This document shows, one piece after another, positions 10,810 to 23,645 of a DNA stretch of 64,000 bases (positions are counted from its first letter, which is position 1; the number at the start of each line of letters is the position of its first letter). The notes below the pieces were generated by a model that searched no databases, was not told the DNA's origin, and saw only the letters and a list, made by a program, of their open reading frames with translations. This stretch comes from Bolinopsis microptera (Eukaryota > Ctenophora > Tentaculata > Lobata > Bolinopsidae): contig NC_087079.1 in assembly GCF_026151205.1 (NCBI RefSeq), forward strand, positions 248,001 through 312,000, given 5' to 3'. The translations under genes and the position numbers were made by a program.

Positions 10810-13425
10810 ACGTGATTTTTTCTGAGTGCTTGATTTATTATACCGTGATTGATTTAATTATACGAAATTAGCAATCCGTTTTATATTGTTATATAAACCA
10901 GATGTTGATTTTATTTGCCGTGGAACATGATACGATCGAGAAATTGATTTATTATACGGAAAATGACGTAGATTTTTGTTATTATTAACATTATAACGGC
11001 GATGGAAATCTAGCGTCCGCTAACCGCGGCGCAATTCTTGTACTATATTGTATAGACATATATTTGTATTGACGAAGGATGGTTGAGGGGGTTTCAAGCA
11101 CCAGTCACTCTCAAATCCTAAAGGATAAGCATTGGCCTTACGGCACATGAAACCACTTCAAACCTCCCTGATTTATTTATTATTGATATTGTTTGATTGT
11201 GCCGTAAAAATAAATATTTGTTTTATTAACTTTTTGTTTATAATAACATTTAAATGTTTTGTATATGGATTTTTTAGCAACGCCGATCTAACGTTATTAT
11301 ACTGTAATATATAGATCTATATTTGTAAACCCTAAACCTTGTAAACCTTAAAGGTTTGTAGTTTGTCCTAAATTTACGTATTATTTTGACAATAACTTTG
11401 CGCAGGAGCGGTGGACCAACTTGTAAACTTCTTTGGTATGCAGCCCTGTGAGAGGAGTGACAGAGTGCCTGAAGACAAGACTGCACACACTTTACTTCTT
11501 GCTGGACAATATAAAGGTGTGTTTTGGTTCCGCGTGCAAAATCTTGCTGTTATATGCGGTCGTTCGCATATTACGTAATCAGCCGAAGGGGTAGGGCTCA
11601 AATGATTACGCTAGTGTAATTTTGATACAATAGCTATGTGTAAAACTGATTACGGAGAGTGGTTTAAAATTGTCCAAAAAGTGATTACTTAATATGTGAA
11701 CGACCCCATATGACGTATTTGTTTCGTGTCTCTCAGAATTGAAAGATAGTTAACATTCTTCAGAACAGATGTTCACTTATACTATTAGTACTAACTGTCA
11801 GTCATGTATTTCTATTGATAAGGTCTAAACTCTAATCGATATTCCTATTTCTACAAAAACTTAATTTCAACTTGCTATTATTGTGGTATTTATATTGATT
11901 GCTGTGCGACTTTTCGACTATCAGTTGTGTTTGTGAGGCGCTACCTTTTCTTATCAACTTTAATACAATACTCCCTCAGATGGTGTGGAATGTTTGATAA
12001 AAACCAGGATTGTATTTGACGGAGTTATCAATATGAAGATATCTGCTCGATCTCTTGATCCCGCACTTAACGAACTTCTGGTGTCTTCTATTTAATTTAG
12101 GGGGTTTCATTATTAGTCAATTGTGAACAAAGATGTAGTGTTTATATTTCTAGCATGGGTTTGATTCACCCTAACAACATTCTATGCAGAACTTTCCTAA
12201 TTTTCATTTTAAAAGACTTTTTTCAACGGGATACGTCAGTATTAGTATGACTATGTATTGTAATTTTGCTTAATTGTATACATTTTAAATCACAGTTACG
12301 AAAAATAATGTGGTCGTTTTTAAGTGTTGTTTCAAAGTCGTTAATTTCTTGTGAGAGGACCTTGCCTGAGGATTTAAAACTAAAAGTAATTCGATGCATT
12401 TAAACGTGGTTCCAGCACGGTATTCCAACAGTTCAAAAACCCTACCCTCTACTTAACTCTGACCCCAACCATCCATGATCTGCTAAAACCAAAGTCAGCG
12501 TAATGATTTTTGGGTGAGCGAAATTTCATGAGCCATCATATCCTGGTTTAGAGTTTGAATCTGGTGTCTACTATGAGCGCAGCTGTGCATGAGTACGTGC
12601 GCGCGGAGTTAAGGGTATTTTGTATAACTTTGAGACGATTGTTTTCGCGCGTTCCATTTGCTTCCGTGGCAGCTTCCAAGATTCTAGAACATCCAATTCC
12701 GATCTAATTACCGTATGACGTATATATAACCAAACACGTTAAAATCCAGACAACTCTGGACATTCTTATTAGATTTGACTTTTTTGGGTCACAAGTAAAA
12801 CTAGGGCTTTTCAGAATACAAAAGCAGAAAGTTTCAACAAAAGTTTTTATGCTCACCGAAAAGTTTTAAATGGATTATTTAGAAACATACGATAATTTCC
12901 ATCTTCACTCAAACCAGCAATCATCGAATATTTTTTGGATATGTTATAAAATCTTGCTATCACCTTGCAAAGAGTACTTACTCCTTTTAAAAACTAAAAT
13001 GGGATCTTAGAAACCGGGTAATGGGTTTCCATAAGGCATAACTTCATAACTTAAAGAAACTTTAGTAAAAGTTACTTTACTTTATACACTAATGAATAAA
13101 AATTAATAAATTGCTCAGGCTATTTAGTATAATATAGAGGGTAACGATAAAATGTACAAGTTAAAGGGCCATGCTTTAATTATATGGGGTCACAAAGCAC
13201 ACCCTGCATTGGGGAAATGGCAATTATAGATATAGGGTCATGAAAAGTAAAATGCGCATTCAAAAGACAAAATGACTCTTGTAAAAATAATAACTTATCA
13301 ATCCAAGACAAATAATGATGAACTACTTGTCTAAATTGTAAATACAAAAGCGTATTTTTAGAAACTCTACATCAATCCCTATTTGCGAAAAGACCTTGAA
13401 TTCTGAAAACGGTCGAGAAGTTTAT
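10810..13425. other. Intergenic, AT-rich, one MITE
   Basis: No coding sequence recognised. Short open frames at 11132-11314 and 11274-11601 overlap the MITE or low-complexity DNA and have no known motif. The region downstream of HMBS (13000-13425) presumably holds its 3' UTR, but I see no unambiguous poly(A) signal. Confidence 0.5.
11556..11707. mobile_element. Harbinger-like MITE, copy 2
   Basis: Inverted ends GGTCGTTCGCATATTACG and TAATATGTGAACGACCCC, internal AATTTTGATACAATAGCTATG. It is homologous to 28756-28901. The flanking trinucleotide is ATA/TAT-like. Confidence 0.75.
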
Positions 13426-16400
13426 CTATGATGAACTAGACTGTCTTGATTTTTTACACGGTGGTCCTTCTAATGAATTAAAATTATGGTTCGTTACTTC
13501 AGGAACAATATCCTCTAAACTAACTATACCTTCACTACTAGTCCCTGGTGTTGAATCGACTAAATGTTCATCGGTCCTTGGAGTTGAATCTATTATACTT
13601 TTCTTTTCCACTACAAATTTCTTTGGAGCTTCATTCACATTTTCAGCATTCCCAGCTGCTCTAGCCCGATCTAGGACATCTCTAGCACCTTTACGGATGA
13701 GTGACGCAGCAATTTGCAACCCACACCGCTCCGCGCAATCGTACTTGGAAACATCATTAGTAGAACAGCACATGCCAGTCCTGTGAACTATGATGTTGTT
13801 ATTCAACAGTCCCTTAACTGAGAGCACATCGGATGTTAGTCTGGGTCTTTGTCCGTGTATCATGTCAACCTGGTGGTGTGAGAAGAAATCAGAAGTAGGA
13901 AACAGGGCAGGCGGGTGAGGCAAGAACTCGTTTGATGGCATTCTCTCAGTTCGTTCGCTAAACAACATCTCTTTACCGTCGATACTGAATACTGCACCCG
14001 ACAAATGCAACTCATTCTTATCTAGCACACTCCATGTTCCCAGGGGCACACTGCAGCCGCCATCCAGCTCCTTCATGAACACACGCTCTGCTGTTACGCG
14101 CAGTGCAGTGTGCTGATCGTGGATCTTTGATAACATGGATATTGTCTCAACGTCATCTTCTCTGCACTCGACAGCCATTGCACCCTGACTCACTGCGTAC
14201 ATCATGTCATGTTTCTCCAAATACACATTAACCCTGTCCTTCCATCCCAAGCGCTCGATCCCTGCTGCGGCTAACACTATTCCATCATATTTATTATCAT
14301 CGTCAAGTTTACGCAGCCGGGTGTTCAGGTTACCTCGAATATTCTCGAATTGCAAGTGAGGGTAGTGGCGGGCGAGTTGTGCTATCCTACGTAGTGAGCT
14401 AGTTCCTAGCACTGATCCTGCAGGCAGAGCTGACAGACGCGTCACTGCCCGGTGCTTTGCGTGAAGTACCACGCAGTCCCGGGGATCGTGGCGCTTTATC
14501 ACCGCGCCGATGGTTAGTCCCGGTGGTAGGGTTGTTGGCAGATCTTTCAAACTGTGCACAACAAAATCAACCTGTCCATTGTCCAGCGCTATCTCTAACT
14601 CTTTGGTGAAGAGACTTTTACCGCCAATCTTATTCAGAGCTTTGTCCAGAATTTGATCACCTGAAATATGAAACTATTTATAATTACTGTTCAATGTTCA
14701 TTACACGATTTAGAGATTATCATATTATTTAAAGGGTATTACTACCTTATAGTCCCTGTTAATATCCAATATTCGAATTCAGCTGAAAAATAAAGTCTTC
14801 GTATTGACTTAGTATTTTGGGAAAACGAATAAGATCCTTGGAAAAGTGAAATGTAATGTGGTTCCCTATATATCTTCGGACCCTATAGGCTATACAGGAA
14901 ACAATTTCTCAGAATGATTGAGGGAAGTAGATTTATATAATGTTGATAAAGGAGCATCTTGGCATGATGCCACGAACTGTATTTCAAACCCTTCAGTTCG
15001 TGTCGAACTACAGCCCAGGAAAGTGTACGGAAGTTCTTAACTTAAATTCACGTCAAAATTCAGTACGAGTACCAACTAACGTATTTCAATAACACCCCAT
15101 ACAACTAACTGGTAGTGTAAGTTCAAGGTAGGAAAGTAGGTAATCAGTACAAGACTACAAGGTTATCCAGGGTTATCTAGGAATGTTATCTAAACTATTA
15201 GTTTATAAACTAATAGTTTAGATAACATAATCGCATATAAATATGCGATTGTAATTTTTACCTTTTTCTGACAATCTAATAAGCTGGTAACGAGATTAGC
15301 TTTTAATCTTGGATATTCTAAAAGATTACGTGTGGTTGACATTCCTTATTTTAAAGTGAAAGCAGAAAAATTCAAAAGCATTACTTTCGCGAAACTCTAA
15401 AGTTTAGTCATAGTAGTCTTCGCGTGCAATTTGTAATTCAAAAGCAAAAATGTTGCCGTGGGATTAGATAACAAATTCAAATGCATTACAGCATTACACT
15501 TGCATTTTTATTACAATTCACAAACACGTCACATTTGTCACACCTTTTTAATTTATTGATTGATACACAATATGTACATGGACACGCTAATTCTATATTT
15601 GAATCAAAATTAGATAACATTGATTTAGCTGAATTTAAGTAGAGTAAAAGAACAAAATAGAAGGTGATCTCCATGGTACCACGAATTCCTAGCACGTGAC
15701 ACGTGACACAACATTAAAACACAGGTCACGTTAGTCATTCTCAAATTTAACACGCAGTACAATTTGGGAGCAATTACACGACACGGTTATAATTACTCGC
15801 ACTGTTTTTTAGACGTGCTTATCAATCAGTAGTAATATTATGTAATATTATGTAATATCCAATATATATTGGCTGGCTAGAAGTAATTGTATGAGAAAAT
15901 GTGTGCGCTGTGAGAAATCGGGTGACCACTAAAAATCTAAATAAATAAAATAATTTATGTTTCATTTTAAAATAAAACAAGACTAACCTTTGGTAGTCAT
16001 CTTGATAACGTTGAAGTTAAGCTGAGGATCCTGTTCTTTTAGCCTCTGTATGACAAGGTTTGTTTGGCACAGAGCCAACTCACTACACCTGCAATCGTTT
16101 ACTGTTAAAATAACAATTACACAATTTTAGAATTTACCATATGAATTACAGAATTAACTAGGATGACAGTTACAGACTTTTCCATATTATAGAATTACAG
16201 AATTTATATATTCAGAATTTCTATTTCAATTACAGAATTTACCAGAACAATTATTGTTTCTACACGTTAAACACCGTGGCTGTCACGTTTAGATGGTTAG
16301 TGTAAGATGCCGTTAGTATAATAATTTTGGTATAATATATTCGACATTTTGCTGGAATGTTCAAAGAGATCCCACGATCTGATCAATTAAAAGTTATTTC

Positions 16401-18986
16401 TATATGAGAGGGGGCTAAATACGACTAATTTTGACTAATTAGACGAGATGTAAACCGAGCGGCGATTATCATAAGTCGTCAAAATCAGTTCTTAGTCATC
16501 TCCAGATGTTTTAAATTACTCTAGATGTTATTTTCGACTAATATTAAGTGACATTTGACGAAATTAAGAAAAATTTGCGATCAATAATGGTTCCAACTTC
16601 TTGATATCCAATTATAATTACGGTAATCATGTTACATTTTAGTATTAAAAGTTTAAAAGCGCAGTTCTAGAGCAACCGGGTTTTTAATAGCCATGACTCA
16701 CAAAAGATGTCACAATTTTAAAATTTATAAGGCGAATACTGAGTATGATTAAGAGAGTGTACTGGAGAATGGAGGGTTGTGTCCCAAGACTAAATATTAA
16801 AACACGGTCTGACAATACTGTCTTAACTTCAGTCCACCCTTCACAGTTCACTTGTCACAGTACTGTAGTCGCAGTACTGAAGTATATCTATTATTAACAC
16901 TACTTATAACTAGCATATTCCCAGCAACTACTGTCAACCATGTACCACTGACCACTGAGCAATATAAGTATTAACATTATACACACTCAGTTAAACGCTC
17001 TGATTGTGTAGTGTTTTAACTATGATGCTTACTAATGGCTATTCAGTTGCGGTCAGTTAGTTTTTCGAGATTTTTCTTTTTCTTTCCGGGAAAATTCTAG
17101 CCAGAACACAAGGTTTATAAAGAGATAATTGTGCGAACTTATTGTGACTGGGAGAAGTGCTGGGAGTGTAAAGCTTGTTGAATGTTGAGGCTCAGAGGCT
17201 GTGAGTGTAGAAGTGAAGTTGTAGAAGGTTCGGGAATTATTCCTTAGAAGGCACACAGGTCTGATTGCTTTACGGTACTAACTAATAGTAGTACTGCAAT
17301 ACAATATACTAGAGTAGTAGTACGGCTCTCTGTAGTACGGCTCTTTGGGGTGAGGGATACACGATTATACTATAAATAAATGCTAGTTATCATCAATAAC
17401 ATGTGACACACTGTTAGTTATATCACTGTATATATATAGAGTTCCGGTGTGGAGGATATTACGTAAGGTTGGGATAGTCTGTGTTATAATAACATGGCTC
17501 TGTATGGTCGCAGTTATTATCACAATCATACGCTATGTAGTATAAACATTAAACACATAGATAATATACTGGACTGTTCAACTGATACGTAGAGTGCGAT
17601 CTTTAGATTAATGAGTTAATTCATTACTAGAAGTGATATTGACTGGGTTTATAAATCGTGTGGTAAGCTTCTATGTGATGTAATCAGTCTCACGTTTAGT
17701 TAGGGATTGTTCATATTACGCCAACTTAGGGTGGGGGAGGCCGGAGGGGGTTTGGGAGAGCTTAAGCAAGTGTCATTTTTACACAATAGCTATACATAAA
17801 GTGCCTCAGGGAGGGGCCTATAATTTAATGCTACGAGCGCGAGGGATAAATGAGATTTATTGCTCATGATTTATGATTGTGCTCTGCCAATTGCATCACT
17901 TGATTTAATTTATTGTTACATATGTAATTTTTTCGAATCAAAATTTTAAAAATAGCATTAACAAAGGCACCGTGTTATGTAGACATGCTAACCGATAAGT
18001 ATTTATAACTTACTTTTAAGAAATTCTCAGACTTAGTTTTCGCTTTCGGAACATAGTTGAGGCAAAAATTTAAATTTATGGGACCATCTGGGAATAAGTT
18101 TGTACCAAAGGTTTCTCTTTGTCTAGGAATGTGTTGTCCATAGTCTCAGGAAACACCCCGAAAAGTTGTCAGAATTTGTAAGAATTTGTTGTCATAACAT
18201 ACCAAACATACCAAACATAATAATCTTAACATATACTTTGTTTTACGAGAGGTATTCAGCAGTATTATTATTAAAAGATCAAAAACCGATAATTTAGCGA
18301 TTTAACCCTAAATATTTATTAAGATTTGCTATTATATAGTAGAAGCTAATTTTGGAGACAATTTCTAAACTAAACTAAACTAGCGTACATTGTACACAAT
18401 GTTTGTACACAATGTTTATTGAGTGTAATAAGTGCTACCTTCCGGTTCCCGATCTTAACTATAGCATGTAGACTACAGTTGACACTACGTCATTGTGTAG
18501 AACCACACGTACCACACGTACAGCTACTATTATACATAGTACATTGTACATTGTACACACCTCCACACAGTGCATTATACAGACAATTAAACCCATCATC
18601 GTGTACTGTTCACATTTACAACGATAAGACCGCCTGCCTATCCACAAATCAAATTATACATGTGGCCAACATCAGTGGTTAAATAAAGGAAATCAAGACA
18701 TTACCCACGGTGTGGATTTGTGAGAACAAGTACAGTGGCTCAAATTTCCTGAATTCTGGCCCATCTAGTCACATTAACAATACAGTAGGAAGGGAAACCT
18801 TTATAAAGAACTGATCTCCGGTACATAAGCTCATAACACATAATTATCGTATAAAAACAGTGTATAAAATATAATAAATCTGCTGATTGATTAATTAATT
18901 AATTAACTAATTAACTAAATAACTAAATGAGCTCACCTAGACCCGACATTAATAGTGCTGCTAGTGGATGAACGATCTTCCGTCAT
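13426..18986 (-). CDS. HMBS: Hydroxymethylbilane synthase (porphobilinogen deaminase), three coding exons
   Basis: Coding exons: 18986-18937 (50 nt), 16088-15988 (101 nt), 14660-13426 (1235 nt); 461 codons, frame continuous across GT-AG introns. The enzyme joins four porphobilinogens into hydroxymethylbilane in cytosolic haem synthesis. Landmarks: INVGSR (substrate Arg), SELALCQTNLV, TKGDQILDKALNKIGGKSLF, VHSLKDLP (catalytic Asp), GTSSLRR and NIRGNLNTRLRKLD (cofactor-contacting Arg), and ELDGGCSVPLG, the Cys that anchors the dipyrromethane cofactor. All key residues are present. The protein is about 100 residues longer than typical animal HMBS (about 360). The excess is mostly a hydrophilic C-terminal tail with a repeated STPRTDE/STPGTSS motif and a basic CKKSRQSSSS end. 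ATG 18986 is chosen because MTEDRSS leads directly into the conserved INVGSR. Confidence 0.93.
15185..15226. repeat. Perfect 42-bp palindrome in HMBS intron 2
   Basis: Arm of 21 bp (15185-15205, GTTATCTAAACTATTAG plus TTTA) followed directly by its exact reverse complement, with no spacer. Confidence 0.95.
15229..15250. repeat. 10-bp-arm hairpin next to the 42-bp palindrome
   Basis: AATCGCATAT, AA loop, ATATGCGATT. It lies 2 bp from the larger palindrome, giving a double-cruciform arrangement. Confidence 0.9.
15988..16088 (-). CDS. HMBS: HMBS coding exon 2
   Basis: 101 nt between GCAG|G and AAG|GTTAGT. It encodes CSELALCQTNLVIQRL through NVIKMTTK and fits in phase between exons 1 and 3. Confidence 0.92.
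16089..18936 (-). other. HMBS intron 1
   Basis: 2848 bp, GTGAGC donor and TTGCAG acceptor. AT-rich, with a decayed MITE at about 17703-17830 and small inverted repeats (for example GACTAATTTTGACTAATTAG near 16436). Short frames at 17053-17256 and 18419-18682 look non-coding. Confidence 0.8.
17703..17830. mobile_element. Decayed Harbinger-like MITE (copy 3)
   Basis: GGATTGTTCATATTACGCC at the left and internal TTTTTACACAATAGCTATAC resemble copies 1 and 2. The right end is eroded. Confidence 0.4.
18937..18986 (-). CDS. HMBS: HMBS coding exon 1
   Basis: 50 nt, ATG to CTAG|GTGAGC. It encodes MTEDRSSTSSTINVGS and the first two bases of the Arg codon. A TTTTAG just upstream (about 18996-19001) could be the acceptor of a further 5'-UTR intron. 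Confidence 0.85.
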
Positions 18987-20128
18987 CAGTGAGAGCTAAA
19001 ATAGAGATAAATGTTAGAAAAATTCAACCAAAAAACAATCAAATTACAAGAAAATATGTCAGAGAGCTACTGACACTGTACTGTGACGATTTAATGATCA
19101 TCAATAATCAAATCACAACGTCACACGCGAAATAACTCAATTAGACTTCAAATTCAGTGCATCTATACAGTACGAGTATAATATTATGAGAATGATATGA
19201 CAAGTTACCCAACACCACGTATCATTGACTTGTTAGATAGACTAAACAAACAATATTCCCCGGTTTAAAACTTGACAATATAGTGTTAAAGTGTTATAAA
19301 GGATAAAGGTCAGCCCTAACAATAGGACGCTATAAGGTAAAGTACCAGCTTTACTTTTCATTGTCACTGACAAACTTGGAAGATAAAAGATTTAGTACAC
19401 AACTATTTACCCCTCCCAAAGCGCACACCACCCCAGCAAATAGCTGCAATGGGTTACAGAAATAGATTCTGGTAAAATATACAAGATGTAAGCATCATGT
19501 GTTAAAGTTGAGGCATTGCCCACACACACAAGGTTATATAGTTTAGGGAAATACATCGATTAACTTATACTATTTTAGCGTAATACGTAATGTAACACAC
19601 ATAACCCCGGCATATTATAATCTAAAATAGCTGGTCCTACAGCTGATATTATAATCTGGTCGTGGTATTTTGTAGGCACGGAATTAACAGGCTTTATTTT
19701 CATAGTTAAGTTATTATTCATCATTAATTATAGCTGAAGAACGTGTCCAGACTATTATATAGACTATTTTCTCACGTGGTTTTATTTGCAGTTTTTGCAA
19801 CATCGGCCAGTATTCTTATTTCTTTATATCAGATTTGTGTACTTCAACTTGGTATCACTGCGTACAATGATATAAAATCGACATGCTCATAGAATTACTT
19901 TTTTAAATTAGGACAAACATACGTACTAGACAAATATTTCTTCTGAAAATATTGTCAGAAAGTTCTTTATCATTATTATCAGAAAGTTGATAATGCATTG
20001 ACTATTACTACTAACGACATCTGATAACTAAACAAAAGAGTTGCGAATCCTGGCAAATAAATAACTTGTCAAGCTGGATCGCAATCCCTCGACAGATTGA
20101 AATTTAGTCACTTAAGTAACGTTAATCG
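18987..20128. other. Upstream region of HMBS
   Basis: Should hold the 5' UTR and promoter. No clear core motif or ORF was found. The sequence is AT-rich and mostly unique. Confidence 0.4.
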
Positions 20129-20169
20129 CTTATCTTACTATATATAAAGCGAGACGATATATATATAAC
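20129..20169 (+). repeat. Repeat R, left part (cut off by PLE1)
   Basis: ATCTTACTATATATAAAGCG followed by AGACG and a TA run. It is identical in order to 42503-42540, where the repeat is uninterrupted. Confidence 0.7.
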
Positions 20170-21030
20170 ATGGCCCGCCACACAGACCAGCATTCTGGGG
20201 TAGGTTGCGTGACGATATATACATGGCCTGGCCTGGTACTGTTGAGGAGCTTCTACAATTTATGGAATGGCTCAATAGTATCCATCCGGACCTTGTGTTT
20301 ACTTACGACTACTCTAAGGATGGTGTTGAGTTTTTAGACACCTATGTCTATGCTGTTGGCGATGTTATTCATACCAAACTTTACTCTAAGCCCAGTGACA
20401 CCCACTGCTATCTCATCCCCACCTCATGTCATAGGAGCCATGTTCTCAAAAACATACCCTATGGTGTGGCGAGGCGAGTGAGGCAGAACAATAGTGAAGA
20501 CACTAATTTCTTAGAGCAAAGGGAGGTATATACTGGTTACCTTGTAGCCCGTGGTTACCATTCTAGTATTGTAGACGATGCTTTCAACAAATTTAGTGAT
20601 ATAACCAATAGGAAAAACTTGTATGCCCCTAAAAATAAGGATGAGACGACTACTTGTCTAATACCCATGGTGATGGATCAGAATCCAGCACTTCCCAACA
20701 TGGGGAGCATTATTCACAAGTATAAGCACCTTCTTAATCTCGATCCAGCCTTGAAAAAGCTAGTACGTGCTGACAGTGTATTTGTAAGTCACCGAAAGAA
20801 TCAAACTATCGGTGGCATGCTTGTACACAATAAGTATCGTGCTAGTGGAACTGTAAGCAGTGATAGAGATGGAGAAGCCACTGCTAGTCAATTTCTTGAA
20901 CCAGACGCTGCAATATTGCCGGCTGTTCGGGAGGCTGACAACGCAGGGTGCCATGCCTGTGGAAAATGCTATGTTTGTAAGCAAAGTTTCCTGTCCCCTT
21001 GTTCCAAATTTAGTAGTCACCATTCTAAGT
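20170..21030 (+). pseudogene. PLE1, 5'-truncated Penelope RT (first part)
   Basis: Starts inside the RT domain at GPPHRPAFWGRLRDDIYM (the YRDD-type catalytic site is RDDIYMAW) and runs through FLDTYVYAVGD, KLYSKPSDTHCYLIPTSCHR and VFVSHRKNQTIGGML to a CHACGKCYVCK cysteine pair that precedes GIY-YIG. It closely matches PLE2 (30382-31240). It is cut at about 21030 by a non-LTR fragment and resumes at 22432. The left junction lies in a TA run inside repeat R. Retrotransposition-style 5' truncation makes it non-functional. Confidence 0.85.
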
Positions 21031-22431
21031 TTTCTTTTTTTCTTCTATGAGAAACGCCCAGTCTGGTGTACCTCAAGGGTCAATTTTGGGACCATTGCTG
21101 TTCATTATGTTCATTGATGATATATCAGTGGGGATTTCACCAGGCACACAACTGTCACTGTATGCCGATGATACTAAAATTTGGCGTAAGATTGTTTCGG
21201 AGTCTGATATCCTGCGACTGCAGAAGGACATTGATTATCTCCATGACTGGTCACTTTCTAATAAAATGAGATTTCATCCCGACAAATGTAAGGTCCTCAC
21301 CGTCGCAGGAAGGATATCCGAAACAGTTTCCCTCCTTAGTGTCCTACCACTCTTTAACTTTGTATACTCCATGGGAAGAATCACACTTGACTATGTTGAT
21401 CATGAAAAGGATCTGGGTGTAATTGTGACATCAAATCTCGATTGGAAAGATCAGTGCTCCAAAGTCCTTTCTAAGGCAAACCAAAAATTAGGCATGGCGA
21501 GAAGAAATTGTTATTTTGTCCAAGACGTAAATCGTCGTAGAGTACTGTATCTCACTTTAGTGAGGAGCCTATTTGAGCATTGCTCGGTTATATGGAGACC
21601 AGTCACAAAATCCCAGATAAGCAAGCTGGAGGGCCTCCAAAAGCGTGCTATTAAGTGGATTCTTCACGAGGAGTATATGAGTTATCCACCATCCACATAC
21701 ATTCAAAAATGCAGACAGCTGAAGATTATGCCGATTGAAGACCGCTTTGACTTCTTGGATCTCATCTTCTTCTTTAAAATTGTGAAGCAACATATACCTG
21801 TCACTTTACCCTCATATTTGCAACCATTTCAAGGCCACTCAAGGCTCAGAAATAGTCACATGGACTCTCTATGTTTTGTAAGCTCTATCTCACCTCGAGC
21901 AAGCTCCAACGCTTTTGCCAAGAATTTCTTCTATAGGACCCACACTAAGTGGAATCACATTCCTCTAGATATCCGTGAGATAGAGAGTATCACTGATTTT
22001 AAAAGTAAACTTTCCACTTACATGTGGGGGAAAATTATCCCGGTGGATTCGGACTCTGAACTTGACTATTCAATAGAAACAAATCCGTAAAATAGTTTAT
22101 TCAAGATTATCTATTCTTGCTGTCTGCATTCACATATTTCTCAATTTCATCTCACAGCACAATATTTTATGAATTGATTGAATGGGTGTGTGATTTTGTT
22201 TAAAGTAACTTATTACAATTTTATAAGGGCCCATGCTTGTGCAGGAGCTGCATTTGCACTCAATATCTGTGTTTTGGTGACCCTCAAGCTCAGGTCCTTT
22301 GGTTACATACATTTTGTCCGAGACAATTTCAACTTTGACAATCCATGCTTAGAGGACAATATTATATTTAACTAATTCATTGTGTAAACTTGTATGTAAT
22401 TGACTGATTTGAAAGATTTCAATAAAAAAAC
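21031..22431 (+). mobile_element. 5'-truncated non-LTR retrotransposon inserted in PLE1
   Basis: About 1.4 kb ending in AATAAAAAAAC. The sequence AAGTTTTC occurs at both edges and is probably the target duplication, although the left copy lacks three bases present in PLE2. The 3' UTR (22091-22431) is without features. Confidence 0.75.
21047..22090 (+). pseudogene. Non-LTR RT fragment (CR1/Jockey-group type), C-terminal half
   Basis: Opens at SGVPQGSILGPLLFI (RT motif 4), followed by LYADDTKIW (catalytic YADD), MRFHPDKCKVLTV and the thumb and C-terminal region HCSVIWRPVTKSQISKLEGL. The endonuclease and the first half of RT are missing, as expected from incomplete reverse transcription. The frame is intact, so the insertion is fairly young. 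The clade is only estimated from motif style. Confidence 0.8.
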
Positions 22432-22862
22432 AAGTTTTCCCTATTACTAAATATATAACTTGTCAGAGTAATAACCTAATTTATTTAATGGAGTGTAGAA
22501 CTTGTAAACAGTCGTATGTAGGATATACTACTTCTAATCTCCCTAAGAGATTTTCTAATCATAAGAGCCACATTAAGAAAGGTATCAGAAGTTGTAAGTT
22601 AGTAAATCACTTTTTAGATATTGATCATGATTTAGATTTTAGTTCAGTAGCCTTATATAACTCTTCACTTAGTACGCACCTTTCTGTTATTATAGTGGAC
22701 GCTCTTGAATTTAAACCTGAAATAAGTCAAGCAGATAGGGAAAAGGCCATGGAAGCTAGAGAGGGGTTCTACCAGACCCAATTGAAAACCCTTGAGCGTT
22801 ATGGGGGTATGAACACCCTCGATAGTAACCACATCCTTTTTAAATCCGCTGGAGCTTAGTGT
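22432..22862 (+). pseudogene. PLE1 GIY-YIG endonuclease (second part)
   Basis: Continues PLE1 after the non-LTR insertion. NLIYLMECRTCKQSYVGYTT is the GIY-YIG core, NLPKRFSNHKSHIKKG carries the conserved Arg and His, and EAREGFYQTQLKTLERYGG holds the catalytic Glu region. It ends at the TAG of GGAGCTTAG. Confidence 0.85.
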
Positions 22863-23291
22863 TTAGTTTATTTATTTTATTTGACATGATCTCAGCCTAT
22901 TAACCCGTGTTTAGTTTACAATATTGCTATCAGAGACGTGTTATATTCATTACTATTTATATATTTTTACTGCTTGATTCAGAGAAATCTAGCTTTTTCC
23001 GAGAAACTAATCTTTAATAGATTAGATAAAATGTACGCAGCCATTCTTTTCGTTTGATTATTACTCAGTATATTTTAGTTTTGTACCGTTTTAAGTCACA
23101 TAGTTTTGTACGTCTTCCTAAGACTTGTTTTCCTTTCCTAGTTTGTAAGTTATTTTAAAGATTTGTGAATATTCCAGTTGCTTTTAGAACAATTTTATCT
23201 CAGATAACGATGTTTAATAAAATGATGCAAAGACTTATTTCGAAGATCTAATCAACACCGACTTTTAATGTGTAGGAGTACAGCTACAAAA
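22863..23291 (+). other. PLE1 3' UTR
   Basis: Matches the PLE2 3' UTR (34487-34882), especially AAAGACTTATTTCGAAGATC-like and TGTGTAGGAGTACAGC ends, stopping at a TA run. It defines the 3' terminus of this PLE family. Confidence 0.7.
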
Positions 23292-23645
23292 TATATATAT
23301 ATATTTATTTATCCACACCATTTTACTGACACCACGGCATCAACTTTAACACGGGTTTCCGCAAAAACCGTACAAGATATAAAACTGAAACTTTTTTAAC
23401 TGATTCAAATGCTTTAATGGCCTTCAAATCAGCATGAAAAAATCGAAAATCGGCCAAGGAATAAGAATTTTAGTACCTAAAATTTGGACCCCCAAGTGGT
23501 GTCAAAAACGCGAATTAAATAGGTAATAATTATTTTTACTGGGAGACTTTAGGGTAGGAAACTGATCCGGCCACCAAAGAGCCTTGACACCAGTCTTGAA
23601 GGTTTGACGGGTTCCTGCTAGTCAAATTAAAGCGGTTCTAATTCT
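23292..23645 (+). repeat. Repeat R, right part
   Basis: CCATTTTACTGACACCACGG to CGGGTTCCTGCTAGT corresponds to 42555-42830 plus a short local difference. With 20129-20169 it forms one R copy split by PLE1. Confidence 0.75.

Larger units (their letters stand above)
14661..15987 (-). other. HMBS intron 2
   Basis: 1327 bp; donor AAG|GTTAGT at 15987, acceptor TTTCAG|GTGATC at 14661. It contains two adjacent perfect hairpins (15185-15250) and a short ORF (15486-15695) without known similarity. Confidence 0.85.

Noticed and set aside
18419..18682. Overlapping ORFs on both strands in HMBS intron 1
   Set aside because: No motif, low complexity (TACATTGTAC repeats), inside an intron defined by good splice sites.
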